DNA from: Blepharisma japonicum
Taxonomy: Eukaryota > Ciliophora > Heterotrichea > Heterotrichida > Blepharismidae
DNA length: 64,000 nt
Assembly: GCA_949751835.1 (NCBI GenBank)
Contig: CATKHK010000041.1
Coordinates: 327,715 to 391,714 of the forward strand
Reading direction: 5' to 3'
Part shown: piece after piece, positions 23,901 to 38,900 of the stretch
How the letters are laid out: each line of letters begins with the position of its first letter
Numbering within the stretch: position 1 is the first letter of the stretch
The notes under the pieces: generated by a model
Database searches by the model: none
The model's input: the letters and a program-made list of their open reading frames with translations, nothing else
What the model was told of the DNA's origin: nothing
Position numbers and translations under genes: made by a program

Positions 23901-26900
23901 CACAATAGGCCAATACTATTCTGCATCGTCTTGCACTTCATGCAATAGTTGTGGGAATTTAGGATGTAGAAGAGCAATTTCATGCAACATTTGTGATGAT
24001 GCCTTATGTTCTCAATGCTCAGGATTTGGAACAAATTTATGCACTTTGTGTGTTACTCACGCTTCAGGAGGATTATCAGTTCCTTGCACATGCAATACAA
24101 ATTATATGGCTTCTACTGATGGGTTTTCTTGTATTTGGGCATGCTTTACTGGATGTGGTGGATGCTCTAGCACAGGTTATTATGAATGTACTTCCTGCTT
24201 CACAGATTATTACTATTTAAATGGGCTTTGCCTTAGTTCATGTCCTACTGGATATACTCAGGATTCAACAAATAATTTATGCACTTTATCTTCGAATCCA
24301 GCTATATCCCTTGCTTTACAAGACTGGATTAAGCTGGATGCTGTTTCAGGCTTTACTGTTGGGTCTTCAAGCTCCAATATGTATCCATCCTGAACAGACT
24401 CTGCAGATCCTGTACCCTCTATTTATAGAGGCTATTATTTTACAAGTGTATCTTTAATGTCTTTAAATTCAGTAACAATTTCTCCATTTTATACAGTCAC
24501 AATTTGGGTTAAAGCTACAGCTTCAGGAAATCTCTTTCTTAAGCTGAATGGATCTACTGAAATGTTCAAGATTATTTTTACATCTTCAGGGTGGCCAGCT
24601 ATTACACTTACACTGCAAGATTCATCTAGTATTTCTTTATCAGGATCAACTAGTCTATTGAATTCTTGGCATAATATCGCATTTGCAGGAGATATTGTTA
24701 ATGGCTATTCAAAGATTTATTTTTATACAGATGGAGTTCTAACAGGTAGCCAAACTTCATCAAATATTTCGCCATTTATTGACTTAGGATCTTTATATAT
24801 AGGCTTATCAAATGGATCTAGTGGCTTTACAGGATTTTTATGAAGTTTGAAAATATATAATGGAAATAACCATTATTTAGATGAATGAATAACATCTGGA
24901 TGTGCTAGTGGATGCTCGACTTGTCCTTCGGAATTGCTTTGCCCAGACTCTTGTTCTTTTGGATCATTCTTATCTTCTGGATCCTGCACAGCATGCGCTT
25001 CATCATGCTCTCCATATGGATGTAGAAGCACTGATACTTGTAGACTTTGCAAATATAAAGAATGTACGACATGCACTTTATTTGATGGAGCATGTACAGC
25101 TTGCATTACAAATGCTAGTTTATCAGGAGGAGTCTGCTCTTGTAATTCTAATGCTTTTTGGGTTGCTTCATCTGCAACATGCGAATTCTGTGATAATTTG
25201 TGCTCTACTTGTGCTGGAACTTATTATTTCCTTTGCAATGGATGCAGTGGCTCAGCAGTTCTTGTTGGAAATACTTGTTTAAATTCTTGTCCTTATGGGT
25301 TTACTTCAAGTCCATCATGCATAAGTATTTCAACCACGATTATAGATCAACCATTTGATACCAGTTTTATGGGAACTTATGGTATTTTCCAAACTTCGAC
25401 TTCGGCTTCTACTTATCAGTTTTGGATGAGTCCAGACTCATTGGATCCTATTCCTGCTTATAAAAGAGGTCTCTATTTTTCAAGTGGACAGTATTTGGTA
25501 TCAAATACAAATATATATTTAAGCAGCAGCGTATCTATGGGGCTATGAATCCTTGTGCTAACAGATGGTGATATCCTTCAAAAACAAACCAGACTATCGC
25601 TAAGCTCAGCAGGAGTCGTGACAGCAACTCTAGAAAATCCATCTCAATCTACTACATCAGTGTCAACTACAGCTTTATCAGCATTTTCAGGGTGAACTTA
25701 TCTCTCTTTTACTATTACTTATACAAGTGGAGCAACAACTATTACAGCCTTTAAGAATGGAGTTTCTGGGACAACACTTTCTAATGCTGCATATCTTTAC
25801 AGAGATGCAACGTCTGATGCATTATACCTTGGAAAAAGCTCCACATCTTCTAGCTTTATCGGATTTATTTATTACTTTAGCTTATGAAATACTGCAATCA
25901 CTGATTACTCATCTAAGCTCTCCATTCCTTGCTCCACAAGCTTAGATACTTCTTGCATTTGGTCTTGCACAATAGGCCAATACTATTCTGCATCGTCTTG
26001 CACTTCATGCAATAGTTGTGGGAATTTAGGATGTAGAAGAGCAGTTTCATGTAACATTTGTGATGATGCCTTATGTTCTCAGTGCTCAGGATTTGGAATA
26101 AATTTATGCACTTTGTGTGTTGCTCACGCTTCAGGAGGATTATCAGTTCCTTGCACATGCAATACAAATTATATGGCTTCTACTGATGGGTTTTCTTGTA
26201 TTTGGGCATGCTTTACTGGATGTGGTGGATGCTCTAGCACAGGTTATTATCAATGTACTTCCTGCTTCACAAATTATTACTATTTAAATGGGCTTTGCTT
26301 GAGCTCATGTCCAACTGGATACACTCAGGACACAACAAATAATTTATGCACTTTATCTACGACTTCTGCTGTATCACTTGCCTTACAAGACTTAATTCAG
26401 CTGGATACTGCTTCCGGCTTTACTGTTGGATCTTCAAGCTCCAATCTTTATCCATCGTGAACCGACTCTAATGATCCTGTACCTTCTATTTATAGAGGCT
26501 ATTATTTTACAAGTGCATCTTTAATGTCTTTAAATTCATTGACAATCACTCCTTTCTATACCGTTACAATTTGGGTTAAAGCTACAGCTTCAGGAAATCT
26601 CTTTCTTAAGTTGAATGGATCTACTGAAATGTTCAAAATTGCTTTTACATCTTCAGGGTGGCCAGAAATTACACTTACACTGCAAGATTCATCTAGTGTT
26701 TCTTTATCAGGATCAATTAGTCTATTGAATTCTTGGCATAATATTGCATTTACAGGAGATATTGCTAGCGGATATTCAAAGATTAATTTTTATACAGATG
26801 GAGTTTTAACAGGTAGTCAAACTTCATCAAGTATTTCGCCATTTATTGACTTAGGATCTTTGTATATAGGTTATTCTAATGGATCTAGTAGCTTTACTGG

Positions 26901-29900
26901 ATTTTTATGAAGTTTGAAAATTTATAATGGAAATACCCATTATTTAGATGAATGAATAACATCTGGATGTTCAAGCGAGTGCTCTACTTGCCCTTCTGAA
27001 TTACTTTGCCCAGACTCTTGCTCTTTTGGGTCATTTTTATCTTCTGGATCTTGCACAACATGTGATGGATCTTGCTCGCCATATGGATGCAGAAGCACTG
27101 ATACTTGTAGACTTTGTAAATATAAAGAATGTACGACATGCACTTTATTTGATGGACCTTGCACAGCTTGTATTACAAATGCTAGTTTATCAGTAGGGAT
27201 CTGCTCTTGTAATTCTAACGCTTTTTGGGTTGCTTCATCTGAAACATGTGAATTATGCGATAATTTGTGCTCAAATTGTGTTGGAACTTATTACTTCCTT
27301 TGCAGCAGCTGTAGTGGCTCAGCAGTTCTCGTAGGAAATGTTTGTTTAAATGCTTGTCCATATGACTTTTCAATAACTCCATCGTGTACAATTACCGTTA
27401 CTTCTATTATAGATCAAGCATTTGATACTAGTTTTATGGGAACTTATGGTATTTTCCAAACTTCGACTTCTTCTGCTACTTATCAATTTTGGAATAGTCC
27501 AGACTCATTGGACCCTATTCCTGCTTATAAAAGAGGTCTCTATTTTACAAGTGGACAGTATTTGGTATCAAATACAAACATTTATTTAAGTAACAGCGCA
27601 TCTATGGGGCTATGGATCTATGTGCTAACAGATGGTGATATCCTTCAAAAGCAAACCAGGCTATCGCTAAGCTCAGCAGGAGTCGTGACAGTAACTCTAG
27701 AAAATCCATCTCAATCTACTACATCAGTGTCAACTACAGCTTTATCAGCATTTTCAGGATGAACTTATCTCTCTTTTACTATTACTTATACAAGTGGAGC
27801 AACTACTATTACGGCCTATAACAATGGAGTTTCTGGGACGACACTTTCAAATGCTGCTTATATTTACAGAGATGCAGCGTCTGATGTATTATACCTTGGA
27901 AAGAGCTCAACGTCTTCTAGTTTTGTCGGATTTATTTATTACTTTAGCTTATGAAATACTGCAATTACTGATTTTTCATCTAAGTTCTCTATTCCTTGCA
28001 GCACAAGTTTAGATACTTCTTGCATTTGGTCTTGCACAATAGGCCAATACTATTCTGCATCGTCTTGCACTTCATGCAATAACTGTGGGAATTTAGGATG
28101 CAGAAGAGGAATTTCATGTAGCATTTGTGACGATCCTTTATGTTCTCAGTGCTCAGGATTTGGAACAAACTTATGCACTTTGTGTGTTACTCACGCTTCT
28201 GGAGGATTAACAGTTCCTTGTGCATGCGATACAAATTATATAGCTTCTGCTGATGGATTTTCTTGCATTTGGGCATGCACCTCTGGATGTGCAGGATGCT
28301 CTAGCACAGGCTATTATCAATGCACCTCCTGCTTCACAAATTATTACTATTTAAATGGAATGTGTCTTACTTCATGTCCTACTGGATACACTCAGGATTC
28401 CACAAATAATTTATGCAATCTATCTTCGACTACTGCTATATCTCTTACTTTGCAAGATTTGATCCAGCTTGATACTGTTAGCGGCTTTACTGTTGGATCT
28501 TCAAACTCCAATATTTATCCATCGTGAACCGACTCTGATGATCCTGTACCTTCTATTTATAGAGGTTATTATTTTACAAGTGCATCTTTAATGTCTTTAA
28601 ATTCACTGACAATCACTCCTTTCTATACTGTTACAATTTGGGTTAAAGCTACATCTTCAGGAAATCTCTTTCTTAAGTTGAATGGATCTATTGAAATGTT
28701 CAAAATTGCTTTTACATCTTCAGGGTGGCCAGAAATTATACTTAGACTGCAAGATTCATCTCATGTTTCTTTATCAGGATCAATTAGTCTATTGAATTCT
28801 TGGCACAATATTGCATTTACAGGAGATATTGCTAGCGGATATTCAAAGATTAATTTTTATACAGATGGAGTTTTAACAGGTAGCCAAACTTCATCAAGTA
28901 TTTCACCATTTATTGACTTAGGATTTTTATACATTGGCTATTCTAATGGATCTAGTAGCTTTACTGGATTTTTATGAAGTTTGAAAATATATAATGGAAA
29001 TACCCATTATTTAGATGAATGAATAACATCTGGATGTCCAAGCGGGTGCTCTACTTGCCCTTCTGAATTGCTTTGCCCAGACTCTTGCTCTTTTGGGTCA
29101 TTTTTATCTTCTGGATCTTGCACAACATGTGATGGATCTTGCTCGCCATATGGATGTAGAAGCACTGATACTTGTAGACTTTGTAAATATAAAGAATGTA
29201 CGACATGCACTTTATTCGATGGACCTTGCACAGCTTGTATTACAAATGCTAGTTTATCAGTAGGGATCTGCTCTTGCAATATTAATGCTTTTTGGGTAGG
29301 TTCATCTGCAACATGCGAATTATGTGATAATTTGTGCTCAAGTTGTGCTGGAACTTATTACTTCCTTTGCAGTGGGTGCAGTGGCTCAGCAATTCTTGTA
29401 GGTAATGTTTGTTTAAATGATTGCCCATATGGCTATTCAACAAGTCCATCGTGCATAAGTATTTCAACTACAGTTATAGATCAATCATTTGATACCAATT
29501 TTATGGGCGCTTATGGTATTTTCCAAACTTCAACTTCGGCTTCTACTTATCAGTTTTGGAATAGTCCAGATACTACGGATCCTATTCCTGCTTATAAAAG
29601 AGGTCTATATTTTTCAAGTGGACAGTATTTGGTATCAAATACAAACATTTATTTAAGTAACAGTGTATCAATAGGGCTATGGATCTATGTGATAACAGAT
29701 GGTGATATATTTCAAAAACAAACAAGACTTTCATTGAGTTCAGGGGGAATTGTGGCAGCTACTCTAGAAAATCCATCTCAATCTGCTACATCAGTGTCAA
29801 CTACAGCTTTATCAGCATTTTCAGGGTGAACTTATCTCTCTTTTACAATTACTTATACAGGTGGAGCAACAACAATTACGGCCTATAATAATGGAATTTC

Positions 29901-32900
29901 AGGGACGACACTTTCAAATGCTGGCTATCTTTACAGAGATGCAGCGTCTGATGTATTATACCTCGGAAAGAGCTCAACATCTCCTAGCTTTATTGGATTT
30001 ATTTATTACTTTAGTTTATGAAATACTGCAATTACTGATTTTTCATCTAAGTTTTCTGTACCTTGTGGTTCGAGCTTAGACACTAATTGTCTTTGGTCTT
30101 GCCCAATTGCTCAATACTATGACACATCGTCTTGTGCATCTTGCAATAGTTGCGGGAGTTTTGGATGCAGAAGAGCAGTATCATGTAGCATATGTGATGA
30201 TCCATTATGCTCTCAGTGCTCAGGCTTTGGAGTGAATTTATGTATTTTATGTGTAACTCACGCTTCTGGAGGATCGACAGTTCCTTGTACATGCGATACA
30301 AATTATATAGCTTCTGCTGATGGATTTTCTTGCATTTGAGCATGCACCTCTGGATGTGCAGGATGCTCTAGCACAGGCTATTATCAATGTACCTCCTGCT
30401 TCACAAATTATTACTATTTAAATGGAATGTGTCTTACTTCATGTCCTACTGGATACACTCAGGATTCCACAAATAATGTATGCAATTTATCATCAACTAC
30501 TGTTATATCTCTCACTTTGCAAGATTTAATCCAGCTTGATACTGTTAGCGGCTTTACTGTTGGATCTTCAAACTCCAATATTTATCCATCGTGAACTGAC
30601 TCTGCTGATCCTGTACCTTCTATTTATAGAGGTTATTATTTTACAAGTGCATCTTTAATGTATTTAAATTCATTGACAATCACTCCTTTCTATACTGTTA
30701 CAATTTGGGTTAAAGCTACATCATCAGGAAATCTCTTTCTTAAGTTGAATGGATCTACTGAAATGTTCAAAATTGCTTTTACATCTTCAGGGTGGCCAGA
30801 AATTACACTTACACTGCAAGATTCATCTAATGTTTCTTTATCAGGATCAATTAGTCTATTGAATTCTTGGCACAATATTGCATTTACAGGAGATATTGCT
30901 AGCGGATATTCAAAGATTAATTTTTATACAGATGGTTTATTAATTTCAAATCAAATCTCAACTAATATATCTCCTTTCATCGATATAGGATTTTTATACA
31001 TTGGCTATTCTAATGGATCTAGTAGCTTTACTGGATTTTTATGAAGTTTGAAAATATATAATGGAAATACCCATTATTTAGATGAATGAATAACATCTGG
31101 ATGTTCAAGCGAGTGCTCTACTTGCCCTTCTGAATTGCTTTGCCCGGACTCTTGCTCTTTTGGGTCATTTTTATCTTCTGGATCTTGCACAACATGTGAT
31201 GGATCTTGCTCGCCATATGGATGTAGAAGCACTGATACTTGTAGACTTTGCAAATATAAAGAATGTACGACATGCACTTTATTTGATGGACCTTGCACAG
31301 CTTGTATTACAAATGCTAGTTTATCAGTAGGAATCTGCTCTTGTAATATTAACGCTTTTTGGGTAGGTTCATCTGCAACATGCGAATTATGTGATAATTT
31401 GTGCTCTACTTGTGCTGGAACTTATTACTTCCTTTGCAATGGGTGCAGTGGCTCAGCAGTTCTTGTAGGTAATGTTTGTTTAAATGATTGCCCATATGGT
31501 TATTCAACAAGTCCATCGTGCATAAGTATTTCAACTACAGTTATAGATCAATCATTCGATACTGATTTTATGGGAACCTATGGAATTTTTACAACTTCTA
31601 CTTCAGGCTCTACTTATCAATTTTGGAATACCCCAGATTTATTGGACCCCATTCCAGCATTTAAAAGAGGGCTTTATTTCTCTAGTGGGAAGTATTTAAT
31701 ATCAGATACGAATATTTATTTGAGCAATAGTGTATCTATGGGATTATGGGTTTATGTTGTAACTTCAGGGGATATTCTGCAAAAGGAAACAAGACTTTCA
31801 CTAAGCTCATATGGAGCTATAACAGTAATATTAGAAAGTCCTTCACAATCAACAACAACCATAACAACAGCCTCAGCAACACCATTTTTAGGTTGAACAT
31901 ATTTATCTCTATCAATTGAATATACAAGTGGATCAACAATAATTAAAACTTACACAAATAATTCCCCTCTAGACTCACAGTCAACTTCAGATTATATTTA
32001 TAGAGATCTATCTGCAGATTATTTATATCTTGGAAAGAGTTCAACGTCATCTACATTTGAAGGTTTTATTTATTACTTTAGCTTATGGAATGCAGCAATT
32101 ACTGACTTTTCATCTAAGTTTTCAATTCCTTGCAGCTTAAGCTTAGATACTTCTTGCCTTTGATCTTGCCCAATGACTCAGTATTATGATACGTCATCCT
32201 GCTTATCGTGTAATAGCTGCGGAGATTTAGGATGCAGAAGAGCAATTTCGTGCAGCATCTGTGAAGATCCTTTATGCTCTCAGTGTTCAGGTTTTGGAAC
32301 GAATTTATGCACTTTGTGTGTTACTCACGCTTCTGGAGGTTTAACAGTTCCTTGCACTTGTAATACAAATTACATAGCTTCTACTGATGGATTTTCTTGT
32401 ATATGGGCATGCACCTCTGGATGTGCCGGATGCTCCAGCACTGGCTATTATCAATGTACTTCCTGCTTCACAAATTATTACTATTTAAATGGAATGTGTC
32501 TTACTTCATGTCCTACTGGATACACTCAGGATTCCACAAATAATTTATGCAATTTATCTTCGACTACTGCTATATCTCTTACTTTGCAAGATTTAATCCA
32601 GCTTGATACTGTTAGCGGCTTTACTGTTGGGTCTTCAAACTCCAATATTTATCCATCGTGAACCGACTCTGCTGATCCTGTACCTTCTATTTATAGAGGT
32701 TATTATTTTACAAGTTCATCTTTAATGTCTTTAAATTCACTGACAATCACTCCTTTCTATACTGTTACAATTTGGGTTAAAGCAACATCTTCAGGAAATC
32801 TCTTTCTTAAGTTGAACGGATCTACTGAAATGTTCAAAATTGATTTTGCAACTGCAGGATGGCCAAGAATTACTTTAAAACTACAAGATTCATCTATTGT

Positions 32901-35900
32901 TTCTTTATCAGGGTCTACTAGTTTATTCAACAGCTGGCACAATATTGCATTTACTGGAGATATTGTAAGCGGAAACACGAAAATAAGTTTCTATGAAGAC
33001 GGATTGTTAATATCAAGCCAAGCTTCAACAAATGCGTTTCCTTTCATTGATGCTGGGATATTATATCTTGGATATTCAAGTCGTGCAAGCAGCTTTGTAG
33101 GCTTTTTATGAAGTGTAAAAGTTTTCAATGGAAACACTCATTTCCTAGATGAATGACAAACTACTAGTTGTGCTGGATCTTGCTCAAATTGTCCTTCTGA
33201 GTTGATATGTCCTGATGACTGTGAATTTGGCTCCTTTTATTCTTCTGGATCCTGTACAGCATGCGCTGTATCTTGCTCATCTCATGGGTGCAGAAGTTCT
33301 CTTACCTGCAGGCTCTGCCAAAACAAGGAATGCACAACTTGCACTTTATTTGACGGTCCTTGCACAGCTTGTATTGCAAATACAAATTTATCAGGAGGTG
33401 TTTGTTCTTGCACCTTGAATGCGTTTTGGGTCCAATCTTCAGAAACTTGTGAAATTTGTGATAATCTTTGTTCAACTTGCTTAAAAACGGATTATTTTGA
33501 ATGCAGTGCTTGCACTGGCACAAAAGTTTTGGTTGATACAGTCTGCTTAAATGAGTGCCCATACAGTTTTACTTCAAGTCCATCTTGTACAAGCTCAATG
33601 TCGACTATAATTGACCAGAGCTTTGATACTGCATTCCAAGGATCTTATGGGATTTTGACAACTTCCAGTTCTTCTTTGACCTACCAATTCTTCAGCAATC
33701 CTGATTCTACAGATCCTGTGCCTTCATATGCTAGAGGTCTCTATTTTTCTGGGTCACAATACTTGCAAGCTAATGTGAACATTTATATTAGCTATCAATT
33801 TTCAGTTGGACTCTGAATTTATACTATTAGTCATGGAGATATTTTCCAAAAGCAGGCAAGGATTAAATTGGCATCTAATGGAATAGCAAATATCATATTA
33901 GAAAGCCCATCCCAAACAACAACTACAGTCACTACTTCTTCATTGATTTTTAATGGCTGGTCATATTTATCTTTAACAGTTTCATATTTGTCTGGCTCGA
34001 CTACTACTGTCATTTCTGTGAATAATGTTGCTGGGACTACAATTGTGTCTACAAATTTGCTATTTAGAGATGTTTCTTCTGATATCCTGTATATAGGAAA
34101 AAGTACATCTTCTGGCTTTAACGGTTTTATTTATTATTTCAGCTTATGGAATACTGCTATCTCTGATTTTTCAGCAAAGCTTTTAGTTCCTTGTGGATCA
34201 AGTTTATCTACTTCATGCCTTTGGTCTTGCGATATAAGCCAATATTATGATGGAATTTTTTGTCAATCTTGCAATTCATGTGCCTTAGGATGCAGCCGAG
34301 GAGTTTCATGTAATATATGCTATGATCCTCTTTGCTCGATATGTAGTGGGTTTGGGTCAGGATTATGCACTCAGTGTGTCAGCCATGCTTCAGGAGGAGG
34401 GGCTACTGCTTGCTCATGTGATGTTAATTATATTCAAGCAACTGATGGATTTTCATGCATTTGGGGATGCACTATAGGCTGTGGAGGCTGCTCGGGAACA
34501 AGTTATTACCAATGCACTTCTTGCTTAACAATGTACTATTTTATATCCGGATTATGCATTACTGTTTGCCCTACAGGATATACTCAAGATTCTGTAAATA
34601 ATCAATGCACTTTGGTTTCAAACCTCTCTTTTAGCCTCCAATTCCAAGACCTAATATACTTAGACACAGTAAGTGGAGTCCAAGTTGGCTCTTCAAGCAC
34701 AAATACTTATCCTACATTTGAAAGCACTGATCCAGTCCCTTCAATATATCGAGGCTACTACTTCGTCTCTAATTCTTATATGCTTTCAACTTCTCTCATA
34801 TTAAATACTTACTTTACAGTCACAATATGAGTAAAGCCTATTTCCTCAGGATATTTGATGCTAAAAATTAATGGAAGTGATGAAATTTTCAAAATTTCAT
34901 TGTCAAGTAGTGGAATTCCGACACTAAAGATAAGCCTTCAAGACCTATCAACTGTGTCAGTTAGTGGCCCATCAAATCTTTTTAATAGTTGACATAATAT
35001 TGCATTCACAAGCGATATTATTAATGGAAAGATGAAAATTTATTTCTATAATGATGGTACTCTTTCAGCAAGCCAATTATCAGCTAATGCATCTCCATTT
35101 ATTGATTTAGGCACTTTAAAGCTTGGAGCATCATCTGGAAGCAATGGATTCACAGGATTTTTGTGGAGCTTAAAGGTATTTAACTCAAACTCAAATTATC
35201 TTGATGAATGACAAACAACAGGATGCTCTGGTGGGTGCTCAAGCTGCCCTTCAGAGTTAATTTGTCCTGACAACTGCAATTTTGGGTCCTTTTATTCAAG
35301 CGGTTGTACAACTTGTGATTCGAGTTGCAGTCCATATGGATGTAGGAGTTCTCTTACTTGTCGGCTGTGCCTGCAAAAAGAATGCTTGGAATGCACACGA
35401 TTTGATGGAGCATGCACTAGCTGTATAGACCGAGCTACCTTAACCAGCGGAGTTTGTGCATGCAATTCCAATGCCTTTTGGGTTCAATCTTCTCAGACCT
35501 GTGAATATTGTGATGCTTTGTGCGCTCAATGTGCAGGAGCCTACTATTTTCTATGTAATACCTGCACAACTGGTGAAATTTTAGCTGGGAATGTTTGTTT
35601 GCATGAGTGTCCTTATGGATTTGGAAGTGGCTGCTCAGTCGTTTCTACTCAAGTTATAACTCAATCTTTCGATCAGGATTTTTCAGGGTCATATGGAATA
35701 TTCACAACAGCTACAAGTTCCTCCACTTTCCAATTTTTTAATACTCCTGAAGCAAATGATCCTATTCCTGCTAAGAATCGAGGGCTCTATTTTTCGAGTG
35801 GCAAATATTTAGAGTCAAGCGTTAGCATTTATTTGTCTTATGAACTGAGTTTGGGATTTTGAGCTTATGTAGAAACCGCTGGAGATTTATTCGAAAAGCA

Positions 35901-38900
35901 GAACAGAATAATTATCAATTCTAGTGGCTCAGCTAAAATCATACTAGAAAGTCCAAGCTTAGCAGCAACAACAGTTACTACTGGGACGATAAGCTCTTCA
36001 GGCTGGTCATACTATTCAATAACTATATCATATTCTTCAGGCTCTACCACAGCTACAGTCTATATAAACAACATTGCAGGAACTCCTAGCAGTACTAGCA
36101 ACTATATTTTTAGAGATATTGCTTCTCAGACGATTCTAATTGGAAAAAGCTCTTCTTCAAATTTTTCTGGGTTTATTTATAATTTCAACTTATGAAATAG
36201 CCCAATTACTGACTTCAGTGCTCAGGTAAATGATGATATTTGTGGGATCGGACTCGGCAGCAGCTGCTTATGATCTTGTGGCATTAATTATTATTATTTA
36301 AATACTGGAGGATCATGCTCACTTTGCAATCATTGCTCTCTTGGATGTGCAAGGGGAGTATCGTGCAGTATTTGTGAAGATAAGCTTTGCGCTGTATGCT
36401 CTGGGTTTGGGCCAGGTATTTGCACAACTTGTGTTGCTCATGCCTCAGGATCTGTGTGCACCTGTGATTTTGGCTATAATTTATCATCAGATGGATTTGC
36501 TTGTAATATATGCAGTAACGGCTGCTCTTCCTGCAGTGGAATCAATTATTATCAATGTTTAACTTGTGTGAGCCCTTATTATTATATCAATGGTCTCTGT
36601 GAGCCTAACTGCCCTACAGGATATACTCAAAACTCTATAACTAACAACTGTGACTTATCATCATCTCTTGCATTATATTTGGATCTTACTGATCAGCTTC
36701 GCCTTGATAAGGTAAGTGGATTTACTGTTGGGAGTGATAGCACAAATACTTATCCCAGCTGGGATCCTTATGATCCTATTCCGGCGATTCAAAGAGGATA
36801 TTACTTTACAGGAGCAAGCTATATGACTACTAGCTTTAAATTCAGCCCTTTCTTTTCTATATCATCTTGGATAAATGGCCTAAACGATGGCTATTTTTTA
36901 ACAAAATATGATAGCTGAGTGTATCTTTCTATCTCTTTTGCAGGCGGAATCCCAACGCTTACTGTAAATCTGCTCGATGGAACCACAGTTTCAGTATCAG
37001 CATCTTCAAGTCTTTTCAATGCTTGAACCTTTTTTTCATTTTCTGGGCAAATTGCAAGTGATGGCACTAGTAAGTTTATATCTTATGTAAACAGCATTTT
37101 AATTGATACTCAAATATCAACCTCATTAAGCTTTTTAAGAGACACTAATTCAGGAAGCTTGATTTTAGGTGCAGATCAAACCTTAGCTAATGGCTTTGAA
37201 GGATACGTTTGGAACTTGCGAATATATAGCGATAATAATTACGCTATAACTGACTGGACTATATCAGGCTGTGGGAGTGGCTGCTCATACTGTCCTTCTA
37301 ATTTAGTATGCTTAAGTGGATGCAGCTTAAATACTTATCCGAGTTCTTGCAATTCATGCAAAGCAGAATGTAATCATGGTTGTGTATATGGATCTACATG
37401 CAGACTTTGCAAAGCAAAGGAATGCTTATCTTGTAATACTTTTACTGGAGCCTGCCTTAGCTGTATATCTAATGCAAGTCTTTCTGGAACAACTTGCAAA
37501 TGCATTGCAAATTATATATATGTTGATTCATCAGAGAGCTGTGAGCCTTGTAAACATAGTGCTTGTGCGACGTGTTTCGTACCTACATGAGCAGGCTGCA
37601 ATTCATGTTCGAGCTCCCTTTATCTTTTTGAAAGCTTATGCATCAAAAAGTGCCCCTTAGGATACTGAGCATCAGCAAATAAGTGTTCAGCCAATGGAAC
37701 TGGTGGATATATTTATAATTTAAGGCCAAGTCAAATTAAGGACAAAGTTTACGATCTTCAGTCTGGCATTATCGCAAGCACTGGGAATGACACAAACTTT
37801 TATCCAAGCTATCAAGAATCAGATCCTTATGCAGCTCAATATCGTGGATACTATTTTAATGGGAAATCCTACATGAATATAACTCCATCTTCTAGAACTC
37901 TAGTTCTAGCTCCTAAATTTACGATGTCAATGTGACTAAACCCGTCAAAATCATATTGCGATCTATTTACTAAGCAATCAATATCTACATCTGTCATAAC
38001 TTATTGGAAACTAAGCATATATTCATGATACCCTTCATTAAGAATTAGGCTAAATGATAACTCCACAGTATTTTATACAAGCACAAGTAGGCTTATCCCA
38101 AGCGAATGAAATTTATTGACAGTTTTTTCAGATATTTCAGTCACCCCTGCCCAAATAATTTCATTCAGCATAAACACTAGCCCAGATATATCAAGTGACT
38201 TAGGCTTTTCTTGGTTTGAAGACATTGAAGACTCATTCAAAATTACTATAGGTTCATCATTTATATCAAATACGACATTTGGCAACTATTTCACAGGATT
38301 TCTATGGGATTTGAAAATTAGGAACAAAATTGTTGATGCTTCTTCTTTATACTTAAACTCTTGCTTCCAGTCCTCTTATTGTCCAATTGAGAATGAAGGA
38401 GTATGCATCCCTAATTGTGCTATTTCTGAGTATTGGGATGGGATGCGATGTACTCCCTGCAATGATGCATGCTCAGGTGTCGGGTGTGTGAGATATGATA
38501 AAACTTGCAATTTGTGCAATAATGTTATATGCAATATCTGTGACGATTTTATAGCTGGATCTTGTCTTCAGTGCAAGGAACATGCTTATTTGTCATCTGG
38601 TGAATGTATATGCGATAATGGATATTATTTGAACAAAACTCAAGAAGAGTGCTTGGAATGTGAGCCAAATCAATATTCAGTCAATGGGATTTGCAAAAAC
38701 TGCCCCAAAAAGTGTGGCTCTTGCCTCGATCCATCTGTTTGCTATACATGCATTGAAACAGCTGAATTATCGCAAAATACAACATGTGTTTGCAAAATCG
38801 GGTACAATGGAACTGAATGCACTCCAGCTTATTTTAAAGCTTATTTGGCAGTGAATGATGATAACTCATTGAACCTCACGTTTTCTGAGAATCTTATATA

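Noticed and set aside
22867-35256. CRISPR-like or satellite interpretation of the regular repeats
   Set aside because: The units are 2 kb, fully coding and in one frame with intact protein modules; there are no short repeats with unique spacers.
8223-38854. Many 60-160-codon frames on both strands inside the giant genes
   Set aside because: They overlap the continuous lectin/Cys-rich frame. They repeat only because the main gene repeats, and their composition (Leu/Gln/Ala-rich or His/Cys-rich) follows from reading Cys-rich DNA in the wrong frame.
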